Shown: positions 27,469 to 35,108 of the stretch, in pieces
Position numbering within the stretch: position 1 is the stretch's first letter
How the letters are laid out: every line of letters begins with the position of its first letter
Origin: Flavobacterium amniphilum
GTDB taxonomy: Bacteria > Bacteroidota > Bacteroidia > Flavobacteriales > Flavobacteriaceae
Assembly: GCF_023634845.1 (NCBI RefSeq)
Contig: NZ_JAMLJL010000009.1
Span: 62,001-126,000, forward strand
DNA length: 64,000 bases
Direction: 5' to 3'
Program-made: the position numbers and the translations under genes
The notes under the pieces: generated by a model
Databases searched by the model: none
What the model was told of the DNA's origin: nothing
Seen by the model: the letters and a program-made list of their open reading frames with translations, nothing else

Positions 27469-27732
27469 AATTGTTGTTTTTAGTTTTTTCTTTTGGATAC
27501 GGATCATATTAAATTGTTACAAAAAAAAATGATTTTTTCATAAGTATCTATAAATCAAATATTTGAAATAATTTATTTTATGTAAGAATTTTTTTTCAAA
27601 AGATTTTTTTTTGCGCATTTCATCGATTTTATTTTGTAGTTTATCGATTTTATTTGTAATGTTGTCATGTCAATATGAGGTGGTAATCATTTGACAATCA
27701 AAAAAGTAACACATTCTAAAAAACATTAAATT

Positions 27733-28233
27733 ATGATTAAAAAACTTTTGTCCCCAATCTTACTGTTAGCTTTATTGTCAATTTCATTAGTTTCTTGCTC
27801 AAAGGAAGAAATTGCCTCAGATCAAAATGACAATACACCTGTAAATGTAACATTCACATACTCACAAGAAGAGTTGGAATTGATGAATATCATAAATGAT
27901 TATAGAGTAAGTATCGGTAAAAACCGTCTTGATAAAGTGGATTATATATCAGCTAAATCAGAAGAGCATGATAACTACATGATTTCTAAAGGAGGAATTT
28001 CACATGATTATTTCCAAGACAGATATGAAGCATTGGTTAGAAATTTAGGAGCAGTTAACGTAAGTGAAAATTTAGCTTATAACTATTCAACTCCACAAGG
28101 TGTTTTTAGCGCTTGGTTAAACAGCGCAGGACACAAAGCAAATATCGAAGGGGATTTTACACACTTCGGTATTGCAATCCGCACAAACGCAGATGGAAAG
28201 AAATTTTATACGAACCTATTTATGAAAAAATAA
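27733..28233 (+). CDS. CAP (SCP/PR1) domain lipoprotein
   Basis: A 166-residue protein with a lipoprotein signal peptide (LLALLSISLVSC, Cys22 likely lipidated). The CAP domain spans about 48-165: YSQEELELMNIINDYRVSIGKNRL, SEEHDNYMISKGGISHD, NVSENLAY and AWLNSAGHKANIEGDFTHFGIAI with the typical GH-x-NI motif. Bacterial CAP proteins are secreted; function is mostly unknown. A 21-bp-spaced repeat lies upstream. Confidence 0.85.
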   Translation: MIKKLLSPILLLALLSISLVSCSKEEIASDQNDNTPVNVTFTYSQEELELMNIINDYRVSIGKNRLDKVDYISAKSEEHDNYMISKGGISHDYFQDRYEALVRNLGAVNVSENLAYNYSTPQGVFSAWLNSAGHKANIEGDFTHFGIAIRTNADGKKFYTNLFMKK

Positions 28234-28267
28234 GATTAGTTTATTAGTTTGTTTTTTATTTGATTTT

Positions 28268-28306
28268 TAAAAATGCCTTGGTCCCCCAACTAAGGCATTT
28301 TTTTAT
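28268..28306. terminator. Bidirectional terminator
   Basis: Imperfect stem AAAATGCCTT/AAGGCATTTTTT with a GT/AC inner pair and loop of C residues; T-runs on both strands. It serves the CAP gene and the convergent DUF4268 gene, whose last codons overlap it. Confidence 0.85.
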
Positions 28307-28746
28307 GTATTAATTTCAAGATCTTTGATGTAGTCTTCGTTTTCGTAAAAGAAACGTTCGAAAGCATCCATTTTTTCATAAAAGAAATCATATATCGTTT
28401 CCCATGTAGCTTTGTTGTTAAGGCTGATACCTGTTAATTCAACCCAGATCCGGCTTATGATTTTTCCGTTTTCAAGGTAAAAATTGCGCTCAAGAATGGC
28501 ATCTTCAAGAAAATCTTCCAGCAAAATAGTTTTAAGCGATTCTATTTTTTCAAAATATATTTTACGCTTTTCTTCATCTTTTGGTTCAATATCGAATAAT
28601 ACCTGTGCTTTTTTATTGTCAACATAAAATTTGAAGGTAACATCTTTAATTTTAGTGTTGTATAACAGCCATTTACGGGGATATGCTTCGGCAAATTGTG
28701 TCCAAAATTCTTTTTTGATCCGAAGGCTTTCTTCTTTACTATACAT
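28303..28746 (-). CDS. DUF4268 family protein
   Basis: A 147-residue cytoplasmic protein. The pattern (SKEESLRIKKEFWTQFAEAY at the start, then WLLYNTKIKDVTFKFYVD and LFDIEP) is that of DUF4268 as a stand-alone domain. The family is remotely related to nuclease-like folds in some fusions, but its function is unknown. It is convergent with the CAP gene and divergent from the Nudix gene. Confidence 0.7.
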   Translation of the reverse strand: MYSKEESLRIKKEFWTQFAEAYPRKWLLYNTKIKDVTFKFYVDNKKAQVLFDIEPKDEEKRKIYFEKIESLKTILLEDFLEDAILERNFYLENGKIISRIWVELTGISLNNKATWETIYDFFYEKMDAFERFFYENEDYIKDLEINT

Positions 28747-28851
28747 GAGAAACAGGCTTTATAAATTGTTAAATTCGTTTTTTTGGGCTATCTTTATGTT
28801 TCGGTCCGTTTAAAACGGATTAGATAACTGTTGTTAAAACTTAGCTAAAAA

Positions 28852-29490
28852 ATGGAGTTTTCAGAATTTTTAAAATATGTGCCAAAAATAACAAAAGAAT
28901 CGCTTCCGGCGTCTGATGCACACGCAAAAATGATCCCTCCTGAAAGAATTGAATTTTTGCGGACTCATTCTTTTGCCGATTTGGTGCCAAAAAGGGCTGC
29001 GGTTTTAATGCTTTTGTATCCTAAAAAAAAAGAAACACATCTGGCACTTATTGTCAGAAATTCATATCCGGGCATACATGCTTCACAAATTGCTTTTCCC
29101 GGTGGAAAAGTTGAAGTATTTGATGCAGATTTGTCGCAAACTGCTTTACGTGAAACACATGAAGAAATTGGAATTCCGTCAGATATGATCAGCCTTGTCA
29201 AAGCATTCAGTGAAGTATATATACCCCCCAGTAACTACTTGGTTTCGCCTTTTTTGGGTTTTTCCGAAAAAGAACTTTCCTTTAATCTGAATCCTGAAGA
29301 AGTGTCAGGAATCATTGAACTGCCTTTGGGGGATTTTCTGGATGATAGTCTGGTGGTTAATGTAAACATGTCTACCTCATACGCCTCAAATATTAGTGTG
29401 CCTGCCTTTCAAATTAATGAACATTTAGTCTGGGGTGCTACGGCGATGATGATGAGCGAACTAAAAGAGATTTTTAAAAAAATCATATAA
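28852..29490 (+). CDS. Nudix hydrolase, CoA-pyrophosphatase type
   Basis: A 212-residue Nudix protein. The Nudix box GGKVEVFDADLSQTALRETHEEIG is at about 83-106 and matches GX5EX7REUXEEXGU. The preceding LLYPKKKETHLALIVRNS and the HASQIAFPGGK block match the NudL/CoAse subgroup that hydrolyses CoA to 4'-phosphopantetheine and 3',5'-ADP. Substrate assignment is by family. It is 42 nt upstream of the plsC-like gene in the same direction. Confidence 0.82.
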   Translation: MEFSEFLKYVPKITKESLPASDAHAKMIPPERIEFLRTHSFADLVPKRAAVLMLLYPKKKETHLALIVRNSYPGIHASQIAFPGGKVEVFDADLSQTALRETHEEIGIPSDMISLVKAFSEVYIPPSNYLVSPFLGFSEKELSFNLNPEEVSGIIELPLGDFLDDSLVVNVNMSTSYASNISVPAFQINEHLVWGATAMMMSELKEIFKKII

Positions 29491-29532
29491 AAATATTTTT
29501 TTATAAATTCGCAGCCTTAAAAAATTACACTT

Positions 29533-30351
29533 ATGGGATTGTTTAAAAGAAATCCTTTCGGACATATACTTTTTATAAAACGATGGTTAATTTTAGTTTT
29601 CGGAACATTGACACACCGGAGATACCGTGGTTTTAACTCGTTGCATATTGACGGTTCAGAGATTATTCGTGCTTTACCGGATACAAATGTGTTGTTTATT
29701 TCAAATCATCAAACTTATTTCGCCGATGTTGTTGCCATGTTCCATGTATTCAACGCAAGCTTGAAAGGCCGTGAAGATAATATCAAAAATGTTGGGTATT
29801 TGTGGAAACCTAAATTGAATATTTATTATGTGGCAGCCAAAGAAACCATGAGGGCCGGTTTGTTGCCAAGAATATTAGCATATGTTGGTGCTATTACTGT
29901 CGAAAGAACATGGCGTTCAGACGGAAAAGATTTGCAAAAGCATGAGCAGAAGGAAGTCAACATGAATGATACGGAAAATATTGGTGTTGCGTTGGATGAC
30001 GGATGGGTAATTACTTTTCCACAAGGTACAACAAAGTCGTTTAAACCTGTAAGAAAGGGAACAGCACACATTATTAAAAACCATAAGCCTATTGTGGTTC
30101 CGATTGTGATAGATGGTTTCAGACGCTCTTTTGATAAAAAAGGGTTAAGACCAAAGAAAAAAGGAATTTTGCAGTCTTTTATAATCAAGGAACCATTGCA
30201 AATTGATTATGACAATGAGTCAATCGAGGAAATTGTTGAGAAAATTGAATATGCAATTGAGCAACATCCCTCTTTCTTAAAAGTACTTTCAATTGAAGAA
30301 ATTCAGGAACAGGAAGAATTGGACCGATACCGGAAATGGAATATAGATTAA
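29533..30351 (+). CDS. 1-acyl-glycerol-3-phosphate acyltransferase (PlsC-like)
   Basis: A 272-residue membrane-associated acyltransferase that acylates the sn-2 position of lysophosphatidic acid. The catalytic block SNHQTYFADV carries a His and Asp at NHx4D spacing (near 57-62), and the second block FPQGTTK (near 163) binds the phosphate. The C-terminal ~50 residues are soluble and acidic. The Nudix gene upstream is likely cotranscribed. Confidence 0.85.
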   Translation: MGLFKRNPFGHILFIKRWLILVFGTLTHRRYRGFNSLHIDGSEIIRALPDTNVLFISNHQTYFADVVAMFHVFNASLKGREDNIKNVGYLWKPKLNIYYVAAKETMRAGLLPRILAYVGAITVERTWRSDGKDLQKHEQKEVNMNDTENIGVALDDGWVITFPQGTTKSFKPVRKGTAHIIKNHKPIVVPIVIDGFRRSFDKKGLRPKKKGILQSFIIKEPLQIDYDNESIEEIVEKIEYAIEQHPSFLKVLSIEEIQEQEELDRYRKWNID

Positions 30352-30380
30352 AAAAAACCTGCTAAAAGCAGGTTTTTTGT
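30350..30380. terminator. Bidirectional terminator
   Basis: Stem AAAAAACCTGC/GCAGGTTTTTT with loop TAAAA. It serves the plsC-like gene and the convergent membrane-protein gene at 30389. Confidence 0.9.
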
Positions 30381-30388
30381 TTATGTTT

Positions 30389-31030
30389 TTAATAATCAAT
30401 TTTTTCGAGTTCGTTATAGTTCTTCTTTAAACGTTTTAAAAGGAATCCGTAAATCAATCTGTAGAATAGCCAAAATAACCCGATGAATACAGCTGTCACG
30501 ATTATCATTGCTGCAAAAGCGCCTAAATAAAAGCCAGTAGTTATTTCTTTATGTTGCTCTATTGAGATTGATTCCAACATCTGATTTAAAACAAATGAGT
30601 AAACCGTAAATAAAAATACAGCTCCCGCCGATAAATTAAAAATAATATAGTTTCGTACTGTTTTTCGGGCATTGATGATAGTTTCCATCAATTTTTTTAC
30701 ACTATCCGTAGTTGATACTTTTTTATAAATAGTATAAAATCTGTAAATAAAGTATAATGCTACTACCCATATGATTCCGGAGCCAATTTGGTAAAATGTA
30801 AAAACCCCGGCTTTCTTCAATAAATCAATCGTGTCTTCATGACTTTTGGTAAACTGCATTCCTACGTTCAAAAGTAAGCCAAATAAAAACTCAATAATGC
30901 TGATCAGGAATATCCATTTTATGGTTGAAGATGAGTTTTTATGCAACATACCATAGATTTTCTCCTCTGTTACTTCAGGGAAATTCTCCTTTTTATTCCA
31001 TGATTTTTTTAATAAATCCAGCTCTTCCAT
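30389..31030 (-). CDS. Membrane protein, probable anti-sigma partner (second module)
   Basis: A 213-residue protein with a cytoplasmic N-terminus (EELDLLKKSWNKKENFPEV) and membrane segments at about 36-60, 78-105, 125-148 and 165-190. The N-terminus resembles that of the partner at 25528 (LK-x-x-W pattern and Pro-Glu/Asp-Val). It lies 16 nt downstream of an ECF sigma gene in the same direction, again without a zinc anti-sigma motif. It probably regulates that sigma factor; this is an inference. Confidence 0.55.
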   Translation of the reverse strand: MEELDLLKKSWNKKENFPEVTEEKIYGMLHKNSSSTIKWIFLISIIEFLFGLLLNVGMQFTKSHEDTIDLLKKAGVFTFYQIGSGIIWVVALYFIYRFYTIYKKVSTTDSVKKLMETIINARKTVRNYIIFNLSAGAVFLFTVYSFVLNQMLESISIEQHKEITTGFYLGAFAAMIIVTAVFIGLFWLFYRLIYGFLLKRLKKNYNELEKIDY

Positions 31031-31046
31031 TCTATATCTTATATCG

Positions 31047-31541
31047 TTACGGATTAATAATTTGTTTTAATTTTGTTTTGATTCTGTTCATTTTTACACG
31101 TGCATTTACTTCACTGATCCCTAAAGTTTCAGCAATCTCAACATAGTCTTTATCTTCCAGATACATAAAAACCAATGCTTTTTCAATGTCGTTTAATTGT
31201 TGGACAGCTTTGTATAAAAGCTTGATGTGCTCTTCTTCTTCGTAATTGTAATCTTCCTGCAGTACAAAATGCCTTCCCGTTTCAAACTCAATGGTATTGA
31301 CTGATTTGGTGTTTTTACGGTATAAAGTGATGGCGGTATTTAATGCTACGCGGTAAGCCCAAGTGGAAAATTTACTGTCACCCCTGAATTTAGGAAAAGC
31401 CTTCCATAATTGAATAGTGATTTCCTGAAACAAATCATTGTGCTCGTCTTCATTTTGAGTATATAGCCGACAAATCTTGTGAACAATGTTCTGATTTTCT
31501 TTTAGTTGCGTGACAAATGATTGCTCTAGTGCATTACTCAT
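31047..31541 (-). CDS. RNA polymerase ECF sigma factor
   Basis: A 164-residue ECF sigma-70 protein. Region 2 is at about 10-80 (NEDEHNDLFQEITIQLWKAFPKF, then GDSKFSTWAYRVALNTAITLYRK) and region 4 at about 112-160 (EKALVFMYLEDKDYVEIAETLGISEVNARVKMNRIKTKLK). Although it has the same length as the sigma at 26108, the two are only distantly similar outside the conserved regions. A TA-rich gap of about 160 nt separates it from the divergent ndh-like gene. Confidence 0.9.
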   Translation of the reverse strand: MSNALEQSFVTQLKENQNIVHKICRLYTQNEDEHNDLFQEITIQLWKAFPKFRGDSKFSTWAYRVALNTAITLYRKNTKSVNTIEFETGRHFVLQEDYNYEEEEHIKLLYKAVQQLNDIEKALVFMYLEDKDYVEIAETLGISEVNARVKMNRIKTKLKQIINP

Positions 31542-31674
31542 ATTACAATTAGTAGTGTTTTGCCGGAATCTGTTACAAATTAAAAAAAATAAAAGGATAT
31601 ACTATTTTTAACAGTGTATGGAAAATGTGTTTTTTTAGTTGTTAAACGACTTTTTAAATTCCTGCCAAACTTTG

Positions 31675-31682
31675 TATCTTTG
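31675..31682 (+). promoter_or_regulatory. Candidate -7 element for the NADH dehydrogenase gene
   Basis: TATCTTTG matches TAnnTTTG, about 20 nt before the ATG at 31703, so the mRNA leader would be short. Confidence 0.55.
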
Positions 31683-31702
31683 GGATATTGAAATTCTACA
31701 GA

Positions 31703-33007
31703 ATGAATATACCTCAATCGGATAAAAAAAGAGTCGTCATTATTGGTGGTGGTTTTGCCGGAATTTCCCTGGCTAAAAAACTTAAAAATAAAAATCTTCA
31801 GGTTGTTTTACTGGATAAACATAATTACCACACTTTTCAGCCTTTGCTGTACCAAGTAGCAACAGGCGGTTTGGAAGCGGGATCAATTGCGTACCCGATC
31901 CGTAAAGTAATCCAAGGCTGTAATGATTTTTATTTCCGTTTGACAAGTGTGAAGGAAATAGATACCCAAAATCAGAAAATACTTTCTGAAATTGGCGATT
32001 TACATTATGATTTTTTAGTGATTGCCACGGGTTCCAAAACGAATTATTTCGGGAATAAGGAAATTGAACGGAATTCGATGTCGATGAAAACTATTCCGCA
32101 ATCACTGAATATACGAAGTCTAATTCTTGAGAATTTTGAACAGGCCGTTCTAACCAAGGAGGAAGCGGATAGAAATGCTTTGATGAATTTTGTGCTTGTA
32201 GGTGGAGGACCAACAGGTGTTGAACTTGCCGGTGCTTTGGCAGAAATGAAAAAAGCTATTCTTCAGAAAGATTATCCGGATCTTGATATAAAGAAAATGC
32301 AGATTAACCTCATTCAGAGTGGTGACCGGATACTTAATACAATGAGTGTTGAGTCATCAAACGCTTCCGAATCATTTCTGGAAAGCCTTGGTGTAAAAAT
32401 CTGGAAAAACGTGAGGGTAACTAATTATGACGGAAGAACCATTACAACAAATTCAGAATTAAGTTTTGAAACGGCAACCGTGATTTGGACTGCCGGAGTT
32501 CAGGGTGCAGCAGTTCATGGTTTAAATTCTGAGGCTTTGGTTGAAAAAGTTGAACGTATCCGTGTAAACGAATTCAATCAGGTCAAAGGGTATGATAACA
32601 TTTTTGCAATTGGTGACATCGCTTCAATGGTTTCAGAAGCTTATCCGCAAGGTCATCCCATGATGGCTCAGCCGGCATTACAGCAAGGTGATTTGTTAGG
32701 AGATAACTTAATCAAATTCATTCAGAATTTACCAATGACACCTTTCCAGTACAATGATAAGGGATCAATGGCAACTATTGGCCGTAATAAAGCGGTAGTC
32801 GATTTGCCAAAATATCATTTCAATGGGGTTTTTGCTTGGTTTGTCTGGATGTTTGTACATTTGTTTTCGTTAATCGGGTTTAAAAATAAGGCAGTTGTTT
32901 TCTTGAACTGGGTTTACAATTATATTCGTTTCGACCGAGAAGGAAGGTTAATCATCCGTCCTTATAAAAAGAAAAGTTTTACGACTTTTACTTCGGATGA
33001 AGTATAA
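31703..33007 (+). CDS. ndh: Type II NADH dehydrogenase (NDH-2)
   Basis: A 434-residue FAD protein that passes electrons from NADH to quinone without proton pumping. The N-terminal FAD-binding motif VVIIGGGFAGIS is at about 11-22 (GxGxxG), the NAD-binding motif FVLVGGGPTGVELA is near 165, and GDIASM near 310 is the C-terminal FAD contact. C-terminal hydrophobic segments (NGVFAWFVWMFVHLFSLIGF near 380) attach it to the membrane, as in NDH-2. I chose the ATG at 31703; an upstream TTG is in frame but sits only a few nt after the -7 word. Confidence 0.88.
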   Translation: MNIPQSDKKRVVIIGGGFAGISLAKKLKNKNLQVVLLDKHNYHTFQPLLYQVATGGLEAGSIAYPIRKVIQGCNDFYFRLTSVKEIDTQNQKILSEIGDLHYDFLVIATGSKTNYFGNKEIERNSMSMKTIPQSLNIRSLILENFEQAVLTKEEADRNALMNFVLVGGGPTGVELAGALAEMKKAILQKDYPDLDIKKMQINLIQSGDRILNTMSVESSNASESFLESLGVKIWKNVRVTNYDGRTITTNSELSFETATVIWTAGVQGAAVHGLNSEALVEKVERIRVNEFNQVKGYDNIFAIGDIASMVSEAYPQGHPMMAQPALQQGDLLGDNLIKFIQNLPMTPFQYNDKGSMATIGRNKAVVDLPKYHFNGVFAWFVWMFVHLFSLIGFKNKAVVFLNWVYNYIRFDREGRLIIRPYKKKSFTTFTSDEV

Positions 33008-33187
33008 TCAAATTTAAAGAAATTACTTACAATTTGTTTTTTCGTTTTTGTTTATGTTCGTATCTTGCAGAAGAGATAACGAACTGATTATCTTTTGGAT
33101 TTAAGTCTGATTGATGAAAGGATTTTGATTCTGCCCAAATATAAAAACCATGTTAACTGATTTTGTGATTAATTTAAATGAAACGAA

Positions 33188-33751
33188 ATGTTGACTAATT
33201 TATTCAAAGCCTTTCCAAAACTTAAAAATATTGTTGAAAAATACCAGAATTTCTGGTATGAGGAATATTTACCGGCAAAGCATACACTTTTAAATGAAGG
33301 TGATGTGTCGAATACGTTGTATTTTATAGTCAAAGGATGTATACGTTTATCTAATAACTACAATGGGAAGGAAATAACGATTCAATTTTTTTTCGAAAAT
33401 GAATTTGTTTCTTCTTTTGAGAGTTATTTTAAAAACACACCAAGTGCTTTCAGTATAGAAACCATTGAGGAGTGCAGGTTGTTGGTTATTAAAAAAGAAA
33501 ACTGGAGAACCATTTTGGATGAAAACCCTGCCTTCAAAGAATTATTTGTTGAATTTACTTCGGATAGGTTCATCAATTATATACATCATTTTCTTTCGTA
33601 TATACAGGAAAAACCTGAGGAACGCTACCTGAATTTAATCAAAAATAAATCACATATCCTGCAGCGTGTTCCGTTACAGTATATTGCTTCATACTTAGGA
33701 ATTACCACTGTATCGCTGAGTAGGATAAGGGCAAGGAAAACCATGAAATGA
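33188..33751 (+). CDS. Crp/Fnr family transcriptional regulator
   Basis: A 187-residue protein. The N-terminal cyclic-nucleotide-binding-type beta-roll (about 25-115: LPAKHTLLNEGDVSNTLYFIVKGCIRLSNNYNGKE) is followed by the dimer helix and a C-terminal helix-turn-helix (VPLQYIASYLGITTVSLSRIRAR, about 160-182). The only Cys are scattered (VKGCIR, EECR) and there is no N-terminal Cys cluster as in FNR, so an iron-sulfur sensor is unlikely. It lies 128 nt upstream of the polyketide synthase operon in the same direction, and a Crp/Fnr-like palindrome lies in that gap. Confidence 0.85.
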   Translation: MLTNLFKAFPKLKNIVEKYQNFWYEEYLPAKHTLLNEGDVSNTLYFIVKGCIRLSNNYNGKEITIQFFFENEFVSSFESYFKNTPSAFSIETIEECRLLVIKKENWRTILDENPAFKELFVEFTSDRFINYIHHFLSYIQEKPEERYLNLIKNKSHILQRVPLQYIASYLGITTVSLSRIRARKTMK

Positions 33752-33808
33752 CATTTTGAAAGTAAAAAAAATGTTGCTAAACAGTTAATAGATTTATTGT
33801 AAGAATTT

Positions 33809-33826
33809 AATTAACAAATGTTAATT
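33809..33826. promoter_or_regulatory. Palindrome upstream of the type III PKS operon (candidate Crp/Fnr site)
   Basis: A perfect 7-bp inverted repeat AATTAAC-AAAT-GTTAATT. The inner part TTAAC-N4-GTTAA has the 5-4-5 geometry of FNR/CRP-family half sites (compare TTGAT-N4-ATCAA of FNR). It lies 20 nt before a -7-like TAAAATTTG (33846-33854), so its centre would be near -40 relative to the expected start, the usual place for an activator of this family. Binding is inferred. Confidence 0.45.
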
Positions 33827-33845
33827 TTTATAAAAGGAATTTGGC

Positions 33846-33854
33846 TAAAATTTG
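33846..33854 (+). promoter_or_regulatory. Candidate -7 element of the type III PKS operon
   Basis: TAAAATTTG is one insertion away from TAnnTTTG, 25 nt before the PKS ATG. No TTG lies at the -33 position, which would fit a promoter needing an activator. Confidence 0.4.
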
Positions 33855-33879
33855 CGTCAAATCTAAACTTTTATAAAAA

Positions 33880-35103
33880 ATGAAAAAAAATGTCATTCTT
33901 TCAAATTTTCACCCCATTTTAGTTGGCAAGCTAACTGACCAGAAAAAGCTGAACCAATACACAAAGTTTTTGTATTATCACTTTCAAAACCAACCTACTT
34001 TAGCTGTAACTGGAGATGACGAACTAGATGATGTGTCAATAAGTATTGAATTTATTTCAGATCAGGTTGACAAGTATTCAGTTTCCCCCGAAAATATCAA
34101 TAAAAGACAGATTTTAATTTTTGAAGAAGTTGATGAGTTTATCGAAAACAAAATGCATCTGACTTTGCCATCGGAGTATAAATTACCTAAAAGTTTTATT
34201 ACTAAACCGGGTGACTTATATGGGCCAAAAATTGGTGACCGAATGGTATGGTTTAAAGAAAAAATGACTCGTGTTTTTGATGAATTCTACGCTAAAAACA
34301 AAACAAATCCGGAAAATTTGGTTCACGTAACGTGTTCAGGTTATGCTTCTCCAAGTGTAGCCCAGGAAGCTGTTATTACAAGAAATTGGGAGACAACCCA
34401 AGTTACTCATTCGTATCAGATGGGTTGTTATGGCGCTTTTCCGGCCATCCGTACGGCAAGTAGTCTTGTTAGTGCCAGTGCAACAAATGGAAGAGTGGAT
34501 GTAATTCATACAGAACTTCTGTCTGCGCATTTAAACCTGACTGAATTTTCTAACGCCAACACCATGATTTGTTCTCTTTTTGCTGACGGTTTCATTGGTT
34601 ATTCTTTGTATGAAGAGGAAACTTTTATGCAGGATGAGAATATTCAGGAGAAAAAAGGCTTGCGTATTCTGGCTTCGCACGAAGTAATCATACCGGATTC
34701 TCTTGAGGATATGTCTTGGGATCTTGGAGAATATAATTTCCTGATGACTCTGTCAAAGCGTGTACCGGTTTTTATCCGCAAAAACATTAAATCATTCCTG
34801 ACCATACTTTGTGAAAAAGCTGGTGTAAACCTGGAAGAGGAAAAGTATAAAATGCATTTTGCAATTCATCCGGGCGGCCCAAAAATCATCGATTATGTGG
34901 TAGATGAAATCGGAATTTTTAAAGAACAGGCTTGTTGGTCATATGAAGTCTTGCGTCGTCAGGGAAATATGTCTTCGGCAACCATTCCGCATATTTTTAA
35001 TGAAATTATTAATGATCCGACTATTCCATCCGGAACAAAAGTTGTGGCTATGGCTTTCGGACCGGGTTTAACAGCAACTTCTTTATTGGTTGAAAAATTA
35101 TAA
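33880..35103 (+). CDS. Type III polyketide synthase (chalcone/stilbene synthase superfamily)
   Basis: A 407-residue thiolase-fold condensing enzyme. The catalytic triad of type III PKS is complete: Cys183 in GCYGAFPAI, His330 in FAIHPGGPKI and Asn363 in QGNMSSATIPH; AFGPGLTA (392-399) is the cyclisation-pocket GFGPG-like loop. It would extend an acyl-CoA starter with malonyl-CoA and cyclise to a phenol or pyrone; the product is unknown. The N-terminal ~100 residues are divergent. It is first in a three-gene operon: the monooxygenase gene starts 5 nt after its stop. Confidence 0.88.
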   Translation: MKKNVILSNFHPILVGKLTDQKKLNQYTKFLYYHFQNQPTLAVTGDDELDDVSISIEFISDQVDKYSVSPENINKRQILIFEEVDEFIENKMHLTLPSEYKLPKSFITKPGDLYGPKIGDRMVWFKEKMTRVFDEFYAKNKTNPENLVHVTCSGYASPSVAQEAVITRNWETTQVTHSYQMGCYGAFPAIRTASSLVSASATNGRVDVIHTELLSAHLNLTEFSNANTMICSLFADGFIGYSLYEEETFMQDENIQEKKGLRILASHEVIIPDSLEDMSWDLGEYNFLMTLSKRVPVFIRKNIKSFLTILCEKAGVNLEEEKYKMHFAIHPGGPKIIDYVVDEIGIFKEQACWSYEVLRRQGNMSSATIPHIFNEIINDPTIPSGTKVVAMAFGPGLTATSLLVEKL

Positions 35104-35108
35104 TTTCA

